Assembly (NCBI RefSeq): GCF_001905465.1
Contig: NZ_LISX01000006.1
Span: forward strand, 62,001 to 126,000
Source of the DNA: Kitasatospora sp. CB01950
GTDB lineage: Bacteria > Actinomycetota > Actinomycetes > Streptomycetales > Streptomycetaceae
Length of the DNA: 64,000 nt
Direction of reading: 5' to 3'
Part shown: piece by piece, positions 7,928 through 16,704 of the stretch
Layout: each line of letters opens with the position of its first letter
Numbering within the stretch: the first letter of the stretch is position 1
Position numbers and translations under genes: made by a program
Notes under the pieces: model-generated
Told to the model about the DNA's origin: nothing
The model's input: only the letters and a program-made list of their open reading frames with translations
Databases searched by the model: none

Positions 7928-9506
7928 CGTCGCGCCGGGCCGCGCCGGCCGCGAACGCCGCGCCGAGCAGGGCCGCGCCGAAGGCCGCGACCAGCAGCGG
8001 GTTCGGCCCGTCCAGGTGGCCGTCGGTGCGGACGGCGCCCATGAAGTCGACCGGCCCGACCTGGTTGACCAGCAGGTACCACAGCGGCAGGTACAGCGCC
8101 TGGAACGGGCGGTGGCTGCGCACGACGGCGCCCAGCCCGAGGGCCAGCGCGGGGACGAACAGCGCCCCGGCGAGCCAGTGCGCGGCCCCGGCGGCGTCGC
8201 CCCCGGCGAGCATCCGCAGCAGCGGGCCGAGGCCGGTGACCGCCGCCAGCAGCACGCCCGACACCCATTCGGCCAGCAGCCGCAGGCGCGGCGAGGGGTG
8301 CGCGGCGAGCAGTTCCTCCACGCCGTTCTCGACCTGCTGGGAGCCCAGCCGGGACCAGATCAGCACCGGCCACAGCCACACCGCGGGCAGCAGCAGCCCG
8401 GTGGCCATCGGCAGCGGCACGGCGAGCGCGGCCACGCCCAGTGCGGCGGTGACGGCCCACCAGGTCCACGGCACGCCCTGCACCAGGATCCGGGCCTGCC
8501 CGGCGAGCAGCCGCCCGAACGCCCCCGCCCGGACCGGCGCGGTGCCCGGCAAGGCCCCGAACGAGACACGCTGCGACGGCAGTTCGACGGCGGAGGCCTC
8601 GGCGGCCGGTTCGACGGCGGAGGCCCCGGCGGGTGCGGCGGTACGGCCGGGGTTGCGGGCCGGGTCGAAGCGGCCGAACCACAGCGCGGGCAGCACGGCC
8701 AGCACGGCCGCGCACAGCACGACGGCCACTCGGCTCGCCAGGAAGCCGCCGGAGTACTGCGCGCCGTCCCAGACGAAGGTGTGCAGCGACTCCGGGACCT
8801 GGGTCAGCCCCAGGCTGAACTGGCCGTCGCCGAGCTGGAGTTGCCGGCTGCGCAGGGCGTCGGCCATGGAACTGGTGGCCTGCTGCACGCCGATCCCGCC
8901 GAGCGGGGCGTCCGGCGACTGGCCGCCGATCGCGAGCGCCAGCGACACCACGAACCACACCACGTTGCCGAAGCCGCCCCGCAGCAGCGGCACCGTCTCG
9001 AACAGCACGGCGGCCGCGGCGGTCAGCGCGACCAGCGGCAGCGCGATCACGGCGAACGGTCCGAACAGGGCGAGCGGATCGACGGCGCGGTCCTCGCCGC
9101 GGACGAGTTGCAGCGCCAGCGCGGTGCCGGCCAGCACGCCGAGCATCGAGCCCAGCACCAGCAGGTTGGCGAGGAACTTCGCGGCCAGGTAGCCGCCGGT
9201 GCGCAGCGGGGTGGCGGCGAGGATCTCGCCGACCCGGCCGGCGGCGTCCCGGGCGATGCCGCCGCGCACCACCCAGAACCCGCCGACGGTGAGCCACAGC
9301 GCGCCGGCGAGGGCGGTCGCGGTGCCGACCCAGGCGCTGTTGTAGACGCCCCGGTGGCCGCCGACGTCGATGATCACCCAGCGGCTGCCGGCGTCGGGCA
9401 CGGCGAGCCAGCCGAGCGCGACGGCGGCCAGCAGCGTCACCGCGTACACGGGCCGTCGCACCCGGTCGCGGAAGTCCCCGGCGGCGAGCCGGACGAAACC
9501 GCTCAT
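7917..9506 (-). CDS. ABC transporter permease (ABC-2 type)
   Basis: 529 residues with about twelve hydrophobic segments in two halves separated by a charged linker near residue 280-310. The N-terminal part shows the EILAATPLRTGGYLAAKFLANLL pattern seen in ABC-2 type exporters, and the C-terminal half repeats it (ELLAAHPSPRLRLLAEW). The ATG overlaps the stop of the ATPase gene (ATGA). The partner lipoprotein gene lies upstream in the same direction. The substrate is unknown; export or membrane-stress roles are typical. Confidence 0.8.
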   Translation of the reverse strand: MSGFVRLAAGDFRDRVRRPVYAVTLLAAVALGWLAVPDAGSRWVIIDVGGHRGVYNSAWVGTATALAGALWLTVGGFWVVRGGIARDAAGRVGEILAATPLRTGGYLAAKFLANLLVLGSMLGVLAGTALALQLVRGEDRAVDPLALFGPFAVIALPLVALTAAAAVLFETVPLLRGGFGNVVWFVVSLALAIGGQSPDAPLGGIGVQQATSSMADALRSRQLQLGDGQFSLGLTQVPESLHTFVWDGAQYSGGFLASRVAVVLCAAVLAVLPALWFGRFDPARNPGRTAAPAGASAVEPAAEASAVELPSQRVSFGALPGTAPVRAGAFGRLLAGQARILVQGVPWTWWAVTAALGVAALAVPLPMATGLLLPAVWLWPVLIWSRLGSQQVENGVEELLAAHPSPRLRLLAEWVSGVLLAAVTGLGPLLRMLAGGDAAGAAHWLAGALFVPALALGLGAVVRSHRPFQALYLPLWYLLVNQVGPVDFMGAVRTDGHLDGPNPLLVAAFGAALLGAAFAAGAARRDVKR

Positions 9507-10402
9507 CGCAGCGCCTCCTGCGGGGCGGGCGCGCCGTGCACGGCGGCCAGGTAGACGTCCTCCAGGTCCGGCGGCACGGGCACGGCGCCGTGGGCGGGCG
9601 GGTGCGCGGCCAGCACCCGCAGGCGGACGCCGTCGGCGGTGCGCACGGTGCGGCCGACCCGATGGCGGGCCTGCAGGCCCGGCACCTCGGCCGGTGCGAC
9701 GGTCAACTCCCAGACCCGGCCGTGGAGTTCGCGCAGCAGCTGGTCGGGGGTGCCGCGCCGCAGCAGCCGGCCGTGGGCGAGCACGGCGAGGTCGGCGGCG
9801 GTCGCTTCGACGTCGGAGACGATGTGGGTGGAGAGCAGCACGATCCGGTCGACGGCGAGTTCGCCGAGCAGGTTGCGCAGCCGCACCCGTTCCTCGGGGT
9901 CGAGTCCGGCGGTCGGCTCGTCGACCACCAGCACCCGGGGGTCGGCGAGCAGGGCCTGGGCGATGCCGACCCGGCGGAGCATGCCGCCGGAGTAGCCGCG
10001 CAGCGGGCGGCGGACGGCCTCGGTGAGGTTGACCAGTTCGATCAGCTGGTCGATCCGGGCCCGGGCGGAGCGGGCCGAGAGGCCCTTCGCCGCGGCCAGG
10101 TAGCCGAGGAACTCGCGGGACGTCAGGTTCGGGTAGACGCCGAAGTCCTGTGGCAGGTAGCCGAGATCGTGCCGTACCCGGTCGGGCTTGGCGAGCGCGT
10201 CGCCGCCCCGGTAGCGGTAGCTGCCGCGGGTGGGGCGGGTGACGGTGGCGAGGATCCGCATCAGCGAGGACTTGCCGGCGCCGTTGGGTCCGAGCAGGCC
10301 GGTCAGTCCGGGGCGGAGGGTCAGCGTGAGGCCGTCCAGGGCGCGTTTGCCGCCGCGGTACTCCTTGCCGATGCCGTCGAGTTCGATGGTCAGGTCGGTC
10401 AT
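9503..10402 (-). CDS. ABC transporter ATP-binding protein
   Basis: 299 residues. Walker A is GPNGAGKS (residues 38-45), the Q-loop is LPQDFG, the signature is YSGGMLRR and Walker B is VLVVDEPTAGLDP; the ATPase should be active. A C-terminal ~90-residue extension (ELTVAPAEVPG onward) is typical of exporters paired with long ABC-2 permeases. It is coupled to the permease by an ATGA overlap and follows the lipoprotein gene by 30 bases, giving a three-gene operon. Confidence 0.9.
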   Translation of the reverse strand: MTDLTIELDGIGKEYRGGKRALDGLTLTLRPGLTGLLGPNGAGKSSLMRILATVTRPTRGSYRYRGGDALAKPDRVRHDLGYLPQDFGVYPNLTSREFLGYLAAAKGLSARSARARIDQLIELVNLTEAVRRPLRGYSGGMLRRVGIAQALLADPRVLVVDEPTAGLDPEERVRLRNLLGELAVDRIVLLSTHIVSDVEATAADLAVLAHGRLLRRGTPDQLLRELHGRVWELTVAPAEVPGLQARHRVGRTVRTADGVRLRVLAAHPPAHGAVPVPPDLEDVYLAAVHGAPAPQEALR

Positions 10403-10432
10403 GGTGGTGGTTCTCCGTGGTCGCGGGGGCGG

Positions 10433-10819
10433 TCAGCCCTTGAGGTCGGTGGCCCGGCCGTCGCGGGTGACGGCGACGTTGCGGGGCACTTCGACGCGGA
10501 ACCTGGCCTCGCAGTCGGCCAGCCCGGTGCATCCGGCGTGCAGGTCGAGGACGCCGTCGTCCAGCGTCCAGCTGAGCTTCTTGCCGCCGACCTGCGCGCC
10601 GGTGTCGAACCACCGGGTGACCTTGACGTCGGTCCGGTCGGCGGGGATCAGGTCGGTCGGGTTCCCGTGCGCCTTGACGTCCAGCGTGGTCCCGGAGAAC
10701 GCGAAAGTCTGCTCCTCCGGCTTGGCCTCGGAGGCGTCGGCGCACCCCGTCAGCGGCAGCAGCGCGGCCACCGCGAGTGCGAGCAGGGCGGTCTTCTTCG
10801 GGCTCGGGGATCGTTTCAC
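10433..10819 (-). CDS. small lipoprotein of the ABC operon
   Basis: 128 residues with a type II signal peptide and lipobox LTGC (Cys26). The remainder is a small beta-rich domain with two cysteines that could form a disulfide. It is the first gene of the operon with the ATPase and permease. It is probably a surface-anchored accessory or sensing protein for that exporter. No family was recognised. Confidence 0.7.
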   Translation of the reverse strand: MKRSPSPKKTALLALAVAALLPLTGCADASEAKPEEQTFAFSGTTLDVKAHGNPTDLIPADRTDVKVTRWFDTGAQVGGKKLSWTLDDGVLDLHAGCTGLADCEARFRVEVPRNVAVTRDGRATDLKG

Positions 10820-10882
10820 CGGTTCCTCCGGTCGGCTCGGTCGGTCACACGGCCGAGCCTCGCCGATCCGCCGCCGCCTGCC

Positions 10883-10900
10883 ATCTGCCGTTCGGCAGAT
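10883..10900. promoter_or_regulatory. inverted repeat in a divergent promoter region
   Basis: A perfect inverted repeat, ATCTGCC - GTTC - GGCAGAT, lies between the divergent lipoprotein operon and the PRC-barrel gene. It is short, has no T-run and sits ~65 bases from the lipoprotein start. An operator or RNA hairpin for either transcript is plausible; the protein that would bind is unknown. Confidence 0.4.
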
Positions 10901-10989
10901 ATCCGGGCCTTGGCGGGCCTGCTGCCCGCTTGGACTCGCGCGGGTTGCCCCTCCACCCTGACGCTGGAATGTGAAGGAGGCGTGAATCC

Positions 10990-12039
10990 ATGATCACCGA
11001 ACAACAGATCCGCTCCATGCTGCACCACCCCGTGCACGACGCCGAGGGCAACCGGATCGGCACCGCGGACCACCTCTTCCTCAACGACGAGACCGGCCGA
11101 CCGGAGTGGGTCAGCGTGAAGACGGGACGGCTCGGAGGCGGGCAGTCCTTCGTGCCGGTCAGGGACGCCCACATGGTCGGCGACCACCTCCAGGTCCCGT
11201 TCGCCAAGGACAAGGTCAAAGAGGCCCCGCACGTGATGGTGGACCGCGGCGGACACCTCTCCGAGCAGGAGGAACGACGGCTGTACACCCACTACGGCAT
11301 TTCCTGGGACGACGCGTGGAGGACCGCCAACGAGCCCGGCGAGGGCGGCTGGGCGCACCGCGACAGCGGCAGCGGCAGCGCGGAGAGTGCCGACCAGGCC
11401 GAGCGGGCCGAGCGGGCCGCGTCGGCGACCGGACGCGAATCGCCCGCCGACATGTCCGGCACCCGCATCACCGCCACCTCCGGGGAGGGCACGACCGGCG
11501 CCGCGGCCACCGGCATCCCGGACACCGGCGGCCCGGCGAGCGCCCGCGCGGGCGAGCGGACGACCGACCGGACGACCGACCGGACGACCGACCGCATGAC
11601 CGACCGCATCGGCGACCGGGAGGCGCGGGACGACGTGATGACCCGCTCCGAGGAGCGGATGCGCGTCGGCGTCGAACGCTACGAGACCGGGCACGCCCGG
11701 CTGCGGAAGTACGTCGTCACGGAGGAGGAGCAGCAGACCGTGCCGATCCGGCACGAGGAGGTCCGCGTCGAACGCGAGCCGATCACCGAGACGAACCGGA
11801 CCTCGGCGATGTCCGGCGAGCCCCTCGCGGAGGCCGAGTACGACGTCGTCCTGCACGCCGAGCGCCCGATCGTGCGCACCGAGGCCGTGCCGGTGGAGCG
11901 GGTCCGGCTGGTGACCGAGGAGCACGTCGAACAGCGGACGGTCACCGGCGAGGTCCGCAAGGAACGCATCGAGGCCGACATCCCCGACGCGGACGCGTCC
12001 CGGCCGACGACCGGCGACGACGCACGCGGCACGGCCTGA
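10990..12039 (+). CDS. PRC-barrel and DUF2382 domain stress protein
   Basis: 349 residues. An N-terminal PRC-barrel domain (1-~95; HPVHDAEGNRIGTADHLFL) is joined by a low-complexity linker to a C-terminal DUF2382 domain (~220-340) rich in Glu and Arg (RKYVVTEEEQQTVPIRHEEV). Such proteins are found in desiccation- and radiation-resistant actinobacteria and are thought to act in stress or photosynthetic-type scaffolding, without a proven mechanism. The linker holds tandem RTTD repeats encoded by a 12-base repeat. The ATG lies 9 bases after GAAGGAGG. Confidence 0.85.
   Translation: MITEQQIRSMLHHPVHDAEGNRIGTADHLFLNDETGRPEWVSVKTGRLGGGQSFVPVRDAHMVGDHLQVPFAKDKVKEAPHVMVDRGGHLSEQEERRLYTHYGISWDDAWRTANEPGEGGWAHRDSGSGSAESADQAERAERAASATGRESPADMSGTRITATSGEGTTGAAATGIPDTGGPASARAGERTTDRTTDRTTDRMTDRIGDREARDDVMTRSEERMRVGVERYETGHARLRKYVVTEEEQQTVPIRHEEVRVEREPITETNRTSAMSGEPLAEAEYDVVLHAERPIVRTEAVPVERVRLVTEEHVEQRTVTGEVRKERIEADIPDADASRPTTGDDARGTA
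11557..11616 (+). repeat. 12-base tandem repeat inside the PRC/DUF2382 gene
   Basis: Three identical units of CGGACGACCGAC and two degenerate ones encode RTTD, RTTD, RTTD, RMTD and RIGD in the linker. The period is a multiple of three, so copy number can change without breaking the frame. Confidence 0.85.
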
Positions 12040-12765
12040 CCGCCCACCGCCCGGGCCGCGGCCGCGCGGATCGCCGAACTGCTGACGAGGATCGACCTGT
12101 TGATGGCCGTGGCCGGGGTGATGGCGACGCCCGGGCGGCGGGTCGGGCCGGGGTGGGAGAGCCAGTTGGCGGTGAACCACTTCGGGCACTTCGCGCTGGC
12201 CTGCGGGCTCTACCCGCTGCTCGCCGCCGCGCCGGACGGCGCGCGGGTCGTGGTCAACAGTTCGGCGGGCCACGCGTTGACCGAATTCCGTTGGCAGGAC
12301 CCGCACTTCGGCGCCGGCTACGACAAGTGGCTGGCGTACGGCCAGGCCAAGACCGCCAACTCGCTGTTCGCGGTGCACCTCGACGCCCTCGGACGGGCCG
12401 ACGGCGTCCGGGCGTTCACGCTGCACCCGGGCCGGATCATCACCGGGCTGCAGCGGGAGATGACGCTCCGGGAGCAGGTCGAGCGCGGCTGGGTGGACGA
12501 GCGGGGCACGGTGATCGGCGCCGGGTTCAAGTCGCCGTCGCAGGGCGCCGCCACCGAACTGTGGGCGGCGACCTCGCCGCTGCTCGCCGGGCACGGCGGC
12601 CGGTACCTGGAGGACTGCGAGGTCGCCCGCCCCGCCGCCCCGGGGACGCCGATGGACGACGGCGGCGTGCACGCCCACGCCGTCGACCCGGAGGCGGCCG
12701 CCCGCCTGTGGGAGCTCTCCCTCGCCGCGACCGGCGCCCCGCCGCTCACCCGTCCCACTCCCTGA
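12040..12765 (+). pseudogene. short-chain dehydrogenase, N-terminally truncated
   Basis: From 12040 the frame reads through RIAELLTRIDLLMAVAGVM, where the normal family has an (N)NAG motif, then VVNSSAG and the catalytic YxxxK (YGQAK), ending as a typical SDR. The first ~60 residues with the TGxxxGIG cofactor motif are missing. The frame begins directly after the stop of the PRC/DUF2382 gene and is in the same frame as it. The first ATG (12103) would give ~220 residues without a cofactor-binding motif. It is best read as a deletion remnant; a functional N-truncated protein is unlikely. Confidence 0.65.
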
Positions 12766-12947
12766 GGCAGCCCGGGCGGCCGCCTCCTCGCCCGCTGCAC
12801 GACCGGAGGCGCAGAGAGCCGTCGGGGCCCGCACGTCATCCCCGGGGGTTGACCCCGGTGCACGCGTGACAGCCCAGGTGAGAGATCGTTGGAGTTCACA
12901 CGAACGAATCTTCCGGGGCCGCCCCCGGACGACAGGAGGAGACTTCC

Positions 12948-13274
12948 ATGATCTTCATCGCGGTGAAGTTCACCGTCCGCCCCGAGCGCAGCGAGGAGTG
13001 GCTGGACCTGGTCGCCGACTTCACGGCCGCGACCCGCAACGAGCCCGGCAACCTGTTCTTCGAGTGGTCGCGCAGCGTCGACGTGCCGCACCAGTTCGTG
13101 CTGCTGGAGGCCTTCGCCGACGACGAGGCCGGGTCGAAGCACGTCAACTCGGCGCACTTCAAGAACGCCATGGCCACGATGGCCGGCGCGGTCGCCACCA
13201 CCCCGGAGATCGTCAACGTCAAGGTCCCCGGCAGCGGCTGGTCCGAGATGGCCGAGGTGCGCCCCACCAGCTGA
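12948..13274 (+). CDS. antibiotic biosynthesis monooxygenase (ABM) domain protein
   Basis: 108 residues forming one ABM ferredoxin-like domain (FIAVKFTVRPE, NLFFEWSRS, FVLLEAFADDEA, VNSAHFKNA). The best family match by eye is the YgiN/quinol monooxygenase group, small cofactor-free dimers that oxidise quinols or protect against reactive compounds. A strong AGGAGGAGA precedes the ATG. It stands alone between the SDR remnant and the convergent aminotransferase gene. Confidence 0.85.
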   Translation: MIFIAVKFTVRPERSEEWLDLVADFTAATRNEPGNLFFEWSRSVDVPHQFVLLEAFADDEAGSKHVNSAHFKNAMATMAGAVATTPEIVNVKVPGSGWSEMAEVRPTS

Positions 13275-13366
13275 CCGCACCCGGTCGCAGCGGACGCCCC
13301 CGGCAGGATCCGGACGACGAGGATTCGCGCCGGGAGCGCCCGGGACGGGCTGATCACCCGTGCGGG

Positions 13367-14536
13367 CTACAGCTTGGCGACCACGTCGAGCAGTCGGTCG
13401 ATCTCCTCGTCGGTGTTGTAGTAGTGCGCGGAGGCGCGGACCACCTCGGCCGGTTTCTGCGACCGGTCGTCGAACTTGGCGCCGGAGGGGCGGGACAGCG
13501 AGGTGCTGACCTCGGCGGCCCGCAGGCCGTCCACCAGGTGCTGGGCGTCGCGGCCCTCCTTGGTGAAGGTGACGATGCCGCTGCGGACGGCGCCCCGGTC
13601 GCGCACCCGGACGCCGTCGAGCCCGGAGAGCCCGGCGCGCAGGCGTTCGGCGACGGTGTCGATCCGGGCGCGGATCGGGTCGAGGCCGAGGGCGAGGGCC
13701 TCGTCGACGGCCGCGCCGAGGCCGAGCAGGCCGGCGATGCTGCGCTCCCAGGTCTCGAAGCGGCGGGCGTCGGGGCGGATCTCGAAGGTGTCCGGACCGG
13801 TCCAGGTGGCGGAGTGCAGGTCGAGCTGCGGCGGTTCGAGCTGCGTCACCAGCTCCCGGTCGACGTACAGGAAGCCGGTGCCGCGCGGCCCGCGCAGGTA
13901 CTTGCGGCCGGCGGCGGACAGCAGGTGGCAGCCGATCTCCCGGACGTCCAACGGGAGTTGGCCGGCCGACTGGCAGGCGTCCAGCAGGTAGAGCGCGCCC
14001 GCCCGGCGGGCGAGCGCGCCGATCCCGGCGGCGGGCTGGACCAGGCCGTCGTACGTCGGCACGTGGTTGACGGCGATCAGCCGGACGCCGCCCTCGGCGA
14101 GCATCGCGGCGAGCGCGTCGAGGTCGACCTGCCCGTGCTCGTCGTCGGGGATCGGCTCCACCGACACGCCGTGGCGCTGCTTGGCCTGGAGGAACGCCAG
14201 GCCGTTGGACGGGTATTCGCTGCGCGAGGTGAGGATGCGGTCGCCGGGGCGGAACGCGATCGAGTAGAACGCCATGTCCCAGGCCCGGGTGGCGCCGTCC
14301 GTCAGCGCGATCTCCTCGGGGCGGGCGTTCAGCAGCCGGGCCACCGAGCCGTACACCGCCTCGATCCGCTCGAACTCCCGGTCCTCGGCGGCGTATCCGC
14401 CGATCCGGGCCTCCAGCATCAGGTGGTCGACGACGGTGCGGGTGACGTGCTCGGTGTGCAGCGCCGAGCCCGCGTTGTCGAAGAACGCGCTCTCGCCGCA
14501 GCCGGGCGTCATCGCCCGCAGGTGCCTGATGTCCAT
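13367..14536 (-). CDS. class V aminotransferase-fold PLP enzyme
   Basis: 389 residues with the class V fold. It has an N-terminal FFDNAGSA, the PLP-binding Asp187 (LLDACQSAGQ) and the Schiff-base Lys212 in AAGRKYLRGPRGTGFLYV. The family includes cysteine desulfurases, isopenicillin N epimerase-like proteins and ergothioneine-type lyases. No conserved active-site cysteine loop of NifS-type desulfurases was seen, so a lyase, epimerase or aminotransferase role is more likely. It lies 53 bases downstream of the peptide transporter ATPase in the same direction and might be co-transcribed. Confidence 0.8.
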   Translation of the reverse strand: MDIRHLRAMTPGCGESAFFDNAGSALHTEHVTRTVVDHLMLEARIGGYAAEDREFERIEAVYGSVARLLNARPEEIALTDGATRAWDMAFYSIAFRPGDRILTSRSEYPSNGLAFLQAKQRHGVSVEPIPDDEHGQVDLDALAAMLAEGGVRLIAVNHVPTYDGLVQPAAGIGALARRAGALYLLDACQSAGQLPLDVREIGCHLLSAAGRKYLRGPRGTGFLYVDRELVTQLEPPQLDLHSATWTGPDTFEIRPDARRFETWERSIAGLLGLGAAVDEALALGLDPIRARIDTVAERLRAGLSGLDGVRVRDRGAVRSGIVTFTKEGRDAQHLVDGLRAAEVSTSLSRPSGAKFDDRSQKPAEVVRASAHYYNTDEEIDRLLDVVAKL

Positions 14537-14589
14537 CGTGCCACTCCCTGTCCGTGCCCGGCCGCCCGCCCGGGCGGCCCCGGTGTTCC

Positions 14590-16704
14590 CTACCCCCGGC
14601 GGGGCGGCGGGCATGCCGGGTCCGTACCCGCATGGCCGAGCGGCGGTCGGCCGCCGTCCGGGAAGTGGCAGGCGGCGGTGTGGTCGACGCCGGGGGCGGC
14701 GGGGGTGGCGGGCGGCAGTTCGGTGGCGCAGCGGGTGCGCTGTTCGGGGGCGAGGGCGGCGTGCACGGGGCAGCGGCTGCGGAACGGGCAGCCGAGGTGG
14801 CGTTCGGCGGGCGACGGCGGGTCGCCGGCCAGCAGCAGCCGGGGGCGGGCGCGTTCGGCGGCCGGGTCGGGCAGCGGGACGGCGGCGAGCAGGGCGCGCG
14901 TGTAGGGGTGCCGGGGCTCGGCGAAGACCCGTTCCACGGTGCCGGTCTCCACCGTCCGGCCGAGGTACATGACGGCGACGCGGTCGGCCAAGTGCCGTAC
15001 CACGGACAGGTCGTGGGAGACGAACAGGTAGGCGAGGCCGAGTTCGGCCTTCAGCTGCTGGAGCAGGTTGAGCACGCCCGCCTGCACGGAGACGTCGAGC
15101 GCGGAGACCGGCTCGTCGAGGACCAGCAGGTCGGGGCGGACTGCGAGGGCGCGGGCGATGGAGATGCGCTGGCGCTGGCCGCCGGAGAACTCGTGCGGGT
15201 AGCGGTCGGCGTGCGCCGGGTCCAGGCCGACCTGGCGGAGCAGTTCGGGGATCCGGCGGCGGGCGTCGGCGGCGGGGACGCGCTGGGCGAGCAGCGGTTC
15301 GGCGATGACGTCGCCGACCGGCATCCGCGGGTCGAGGGAGGCCGCCGGGTCCTGGAAGACGATCTGGACGCGGGCCCGCAGCCGGTGCGCGGCGGCCCGG
15401 TCGAGGGCGGCGGTGTCCTGGCCGAGCAGTTCGATCCGCCCGCCCTGCGGGGCGGCCAGCTTCAGGATCTCGTACAGGGTGGTGGACTTGCCGGAGCCGG
15501 ACTCGCCGACCAGGCCGAGGGTCTCCCCGCGCCGGATGTCCAGGTCGACGCCGTCCACGGCGAAGGTCTCGCCGATCCGGCGGCGCAGCAAGGTGCCCCG
15601 GTAGCGCGGGAAGCTGCGGGTGAGGCCGCTGACGGCGAGGACGGGTTCGCGTTCCTCGCGCGGCGCGGCGTCGGCGGCGGGCACCTCGGGGACGGGGTAG
15701 ACCTCGGCGGGCGCGGGCCGGGTGGCGGCCAGGTGGTCGGCGCGCAGGCACGCCGCCAGGTGCGTCCCGCCGCCGGCCGGGTGCGTCCCGCCGCCGGTCA
15801 GCGGGGGTTCGGCGGTGCGGCAGCGGTCCTCGACGAGCGGGCAGCGGTCGGCGAACGGGCAGCCGGGGCCGCGCAGTTCACCGGCGGCGGGCGGGCGTCC
15901 GGGGATCGGGACGAGCGGTCCGCCGCGGCCGTCGAGGCGGGGGACGGCGCCGATCAGGCCGAGCGTGTAAGGGTGCCGGGGGGCGGTGAACAGCTCGTCC
16001 ACGGGCGCGGTCTCGACGATCCGCCCGGCGTACATGACGGCGACCCGGTCGGCGCTGCCGGCGATCACCCCGAGGTCGTGGCTGACCAGGACGAGCGCCG
16101 CGCCGGTCTCCCGCTGGGCGGTGCGCAGCACGTCGAGGACCTGGGCCTGGATGGTGACGTCGAGGGCGGTGGTGGGCTCGTCGGCGAGCAGGATGTCGGG
16201 GTCGTTGGCGACCGCCATGGCGATCATGGCGCGTTGCCGCATGCCGCCGGAGAACTCGTGCGGGTAGGCGTCGAGGGCGCGCTTCGGGTCGGGGATGCCG
16301 ACCAGGTCGAGCAGGTCGGCGGCGCGCCTGCGGGCGGCGTCCCGGCTCACCGGCTGGTGCACCCGGACGGCTTCGGCGATCTGGTCGCCGATCCGGTACA
16401 CGGGGGTGAACGCGGACAGCGGGTCCTGGAAGACCATGGCGATCCGCCGCCCGCGGATGCCCGCCAGCTGCTTGGCGGGCAGGCCGACGAGTTCGCGGCC
16501 GTCGAGTTGCACGGAGCCGCCGATCCGTCCGGCGGCGGGCAGCAGGCCGAGGACGGCGAGCGCGGTGACGGACTTCCCGGAGCCGGACTCGCCGACCAGG
16601 CCGAGGGTCTCCCCGCGGTGCACTTCGAGGTCGACGCCGCGGACCGCCGGGTGGTCCCCGAAGTCGACGGTGAGGTTGCGGACGGCGAGCAGGGGGCTGG
16701 TCAA
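14590..16704 (-). CDS. oligopeptide ABC importer, fused double ATPase (DppD-DppF type)
   Basis: 704 residues containing two complete ABC ATPases. The first has Walker A GESGSGKS at 39-46 and signature FSGGMRQR near 151-158. The second has Walker A at 400-407 and signature FSGGQRQR. Each is followed by the oligopeptide-type C-terminal extension with a cysteine cluster (GCPFADRCPL; GCPFRSRCPV), which in relatives binds an iron-sulfur cluster or stabilises the dimer. The start is a TTG with GGAG 6 bases upstream, overlapping the permease stop (TTGA). It powers the two permeases upstream. Confidence 0.9.
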   Translation of the reverse strand: MTSPLLAVRNLTVDFGDHPAVRGVDLEVHRGETLGLVGESGSGKSVTALAVLGLLPAAGRIGGSVQLDGRELVGLPAKQLAGIRGRRIAMVFQDPLSAFTPVYRIGDQIAEAVRVHQPVSRDAARRRAADLLDLVGIPDPKRALDAYPHEFSGGMRQRAMIAMAVANDPDILLADEPTTALDVTIQAQVLDVLRTAQRETGAALVLVSHDLGVIAGSADRVAVMYAGRIVETAPVDELFTAPRHPYTLGLIGAVPRLDGRGGPLVPIPGRPPAAGELRGPGCPFADRCPLVEDRCRTAEPPLTGGGTHPAGGGTHLAACLRADHLAATRPAPAEVYPVPEVPAADAAPREEREPVLAVSGLTRSFPRYRGTLLRRRIGETFAVDGVDLDIRRGETLGLVGESGSGKSTTLYEILKLAAPQGGRIELLGQDTAALDRAAAHRLRARVQIVFQDPAASLDPRMPVGDVIAEPLLAQRVPAADARRRIPELLRQVGLDPAHADRYPHEFSGGQRQRISIARALAVRPDLLVLDEPVSALDVSVQAGVLNLLQQLKAELGLAYLFVSHDLSVVRHLADRVAVMYLGRTVETGTVERVFAEPRHPYTRALLAAVPLPDPAAERARPRLLLAGDPPSPAERHLGCPFRSRCPVHAALAPEQRTRCATELPPATPAAPGVDHTAACHFPDGGRPPLGHAGTDPACPPPRRG

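Noticed and set aside
8016..9554. Plus-strand frame opposite the ABC permease
   Set aside because: Shadow of the membrane protein gene; no domain, no ribosome site.
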